From: a virus | Virus record (IMG/VR): IMGVR_UViG_3300034374_005054 | Coordinates: 1-44,455 of that record | Length of the DNA: 44,455 nt | Direction: 5' to 3' (one strand) | Part shown: positions 44,119 through 44,455 of the stretch, in pieces | How the letters are laid out: every line of letters begins with the position of its first letter | Position numbering within the stretch: the first letter of the stretch is position 1 | Notes under the pieces: model-generated | The model's input: only the letters and a program-made list of their open reading frames with translations | Told to the model about the DNA's origin: nothing | Databases searched by the model: none | Made by a program: the position numbers and the translations under genes

Positions 44119-44455
44119 CTTCTTTGAACTTTGTTATCTCTTCTTGTGTCATGCAATAGGTTGGCCCATGACCCAAATCTTTGATCCGCTTCTCGTTGAT
44201 AATTTCATCCTCAACAGCAAATCCCCGAAAATCAACCACGTTTTTGTCGATCACCCCCAGAACATACACATCTGAACTGCCCTTTTTCTTCTTTACTGGG
44301 ACGATCAACTGACCATTCTCAAGGTCTGTTGCCTTAATGTCGCATTTCCATCCTTGATAGATTACATCAGTCGTTCCAGACTGAGGGGCAATATCGAGAT
44401 TCGGATACTGATTGGCCCACTTACAGAATGCCATCTCTGCCATAACGCCAATCAT
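44084..44455 (-). CDS. Nuclease-fold-like protein, possibly truncated at the window end
   Basis: A 123-residue frame reaching the last base. The opening GVMAEMAFCKWANQYPNLDI, then GWKCDIKATDLENGQLIVP and SDVYVLGVI, resembles phage PDDEXK-like proteins with E...D-x-K (Glu near 7, Asp-x-Lys in DIKA). If the window ends join, the same frame continues to an ATG at 10-12 and a stop at 31-33, so the gene is then complete with three or four more residues. Otherwise it is partial. It overlaps the NinG-like gene by 35 bases. Confidence 0.6.
   Translation of the reverse strand: MIGVMAEMAFCKWANQYPNLDIAPQSGTTDVIYQGWKCDIKATDLENGQLIVPVKKKKGSSDVYVLGVIDKNVVDFRGFAVEDEIINEKRIKDLGHGPTYCMTQEEITKFKEDAEQVTSLQSV

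Overview
This window is a nearly complete tailed double-stranded DNA phage genome, or the corresponding prophage or viral contig. It carries a siphovirus-type gene set: small and large terminase, a DUF4055-type portal, a Mu F-like head protein, a scaffold, a P22-type coat protein, head-tail connectors, a tail tube, tail chaperones, a tape measure, a lambda J-like tip and fibres. The host cannot be read from the sequence. A peptidase M15 endolysin with a 3TM holin and a lambda-like tail fit a phage of a Gram-negative, possibly aquatic, bacterium, but that is inference. All supported genes but one lie on the minus strand, mostly with 1-4 base TAATG, TAGTG or ATGA overlaps that suggest translational coupling.

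Reading leftward from the right end (the order of transcription): 44455-43022 holds a small early cluster with a NinG-like recombination endonuclease. 42626-41142 is a superfamily 2 helicase. 41144-40466 is an AT-rich noncoding block bracketed by repeats with an exact 21-bp spacing, my best candidate for a replication origin or control region. 40410-39787 is a stand-alone primase zinc-finger protein. 39496-36775 is an accessory operon of mostly unknown small proteins ending in a terminator. 36637-19678 is packaging, head, connector and tail morphogenesis. 19676-12367 holds fibres and tail-surface proteins, including a 447-residue protein built of 18-residue repeats and a 1049-residue fibre with a self-cleaving S74 chaperone domain. 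12335-9019 holds lysis and membrane proteins and an HNH endonuclease.

The only rightward gene, a YqaJ-type exonuclease at 8012-8953, has its own promoter and terminator and faces a Cro-like repressor across a divergent promoter. Leftward from there (7938-3953) comes a replication and recombination cluster: HTH proteins, a resolvase-like nuclease, a Sak4-type ATPase, a DUF669 ssDNA-binding protein, a second primase zinc finger and a RepA-like hexameric helicase. 3799-2093 holds small proteins and a gene flanked by palindromic GTGGGATA sites. 2092-1609 is a second repeat-dense noncoding block. 1608-201 is an operon with a DUF7227-like cysteine protein and small membrane peptides, closed by a strong terminator at 156-181.

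The two repeat-dense blocks share a composite motif (TTGTGCGG, then TGATCAAAWTTTGACCA), which links them functionally. No integrase, partition gene or DNA polymerase is visible. The reading frame at the right end continues into an in-frame ATG at the left end if the ends are joined, so the contig may be a circular or permuted genome. That was not tested. Eight small or hidden genes (positions 201, 1226, 3228, 7309 and 29270, plus shortened or alternative starts elsewhere) were found by reading the sequence.
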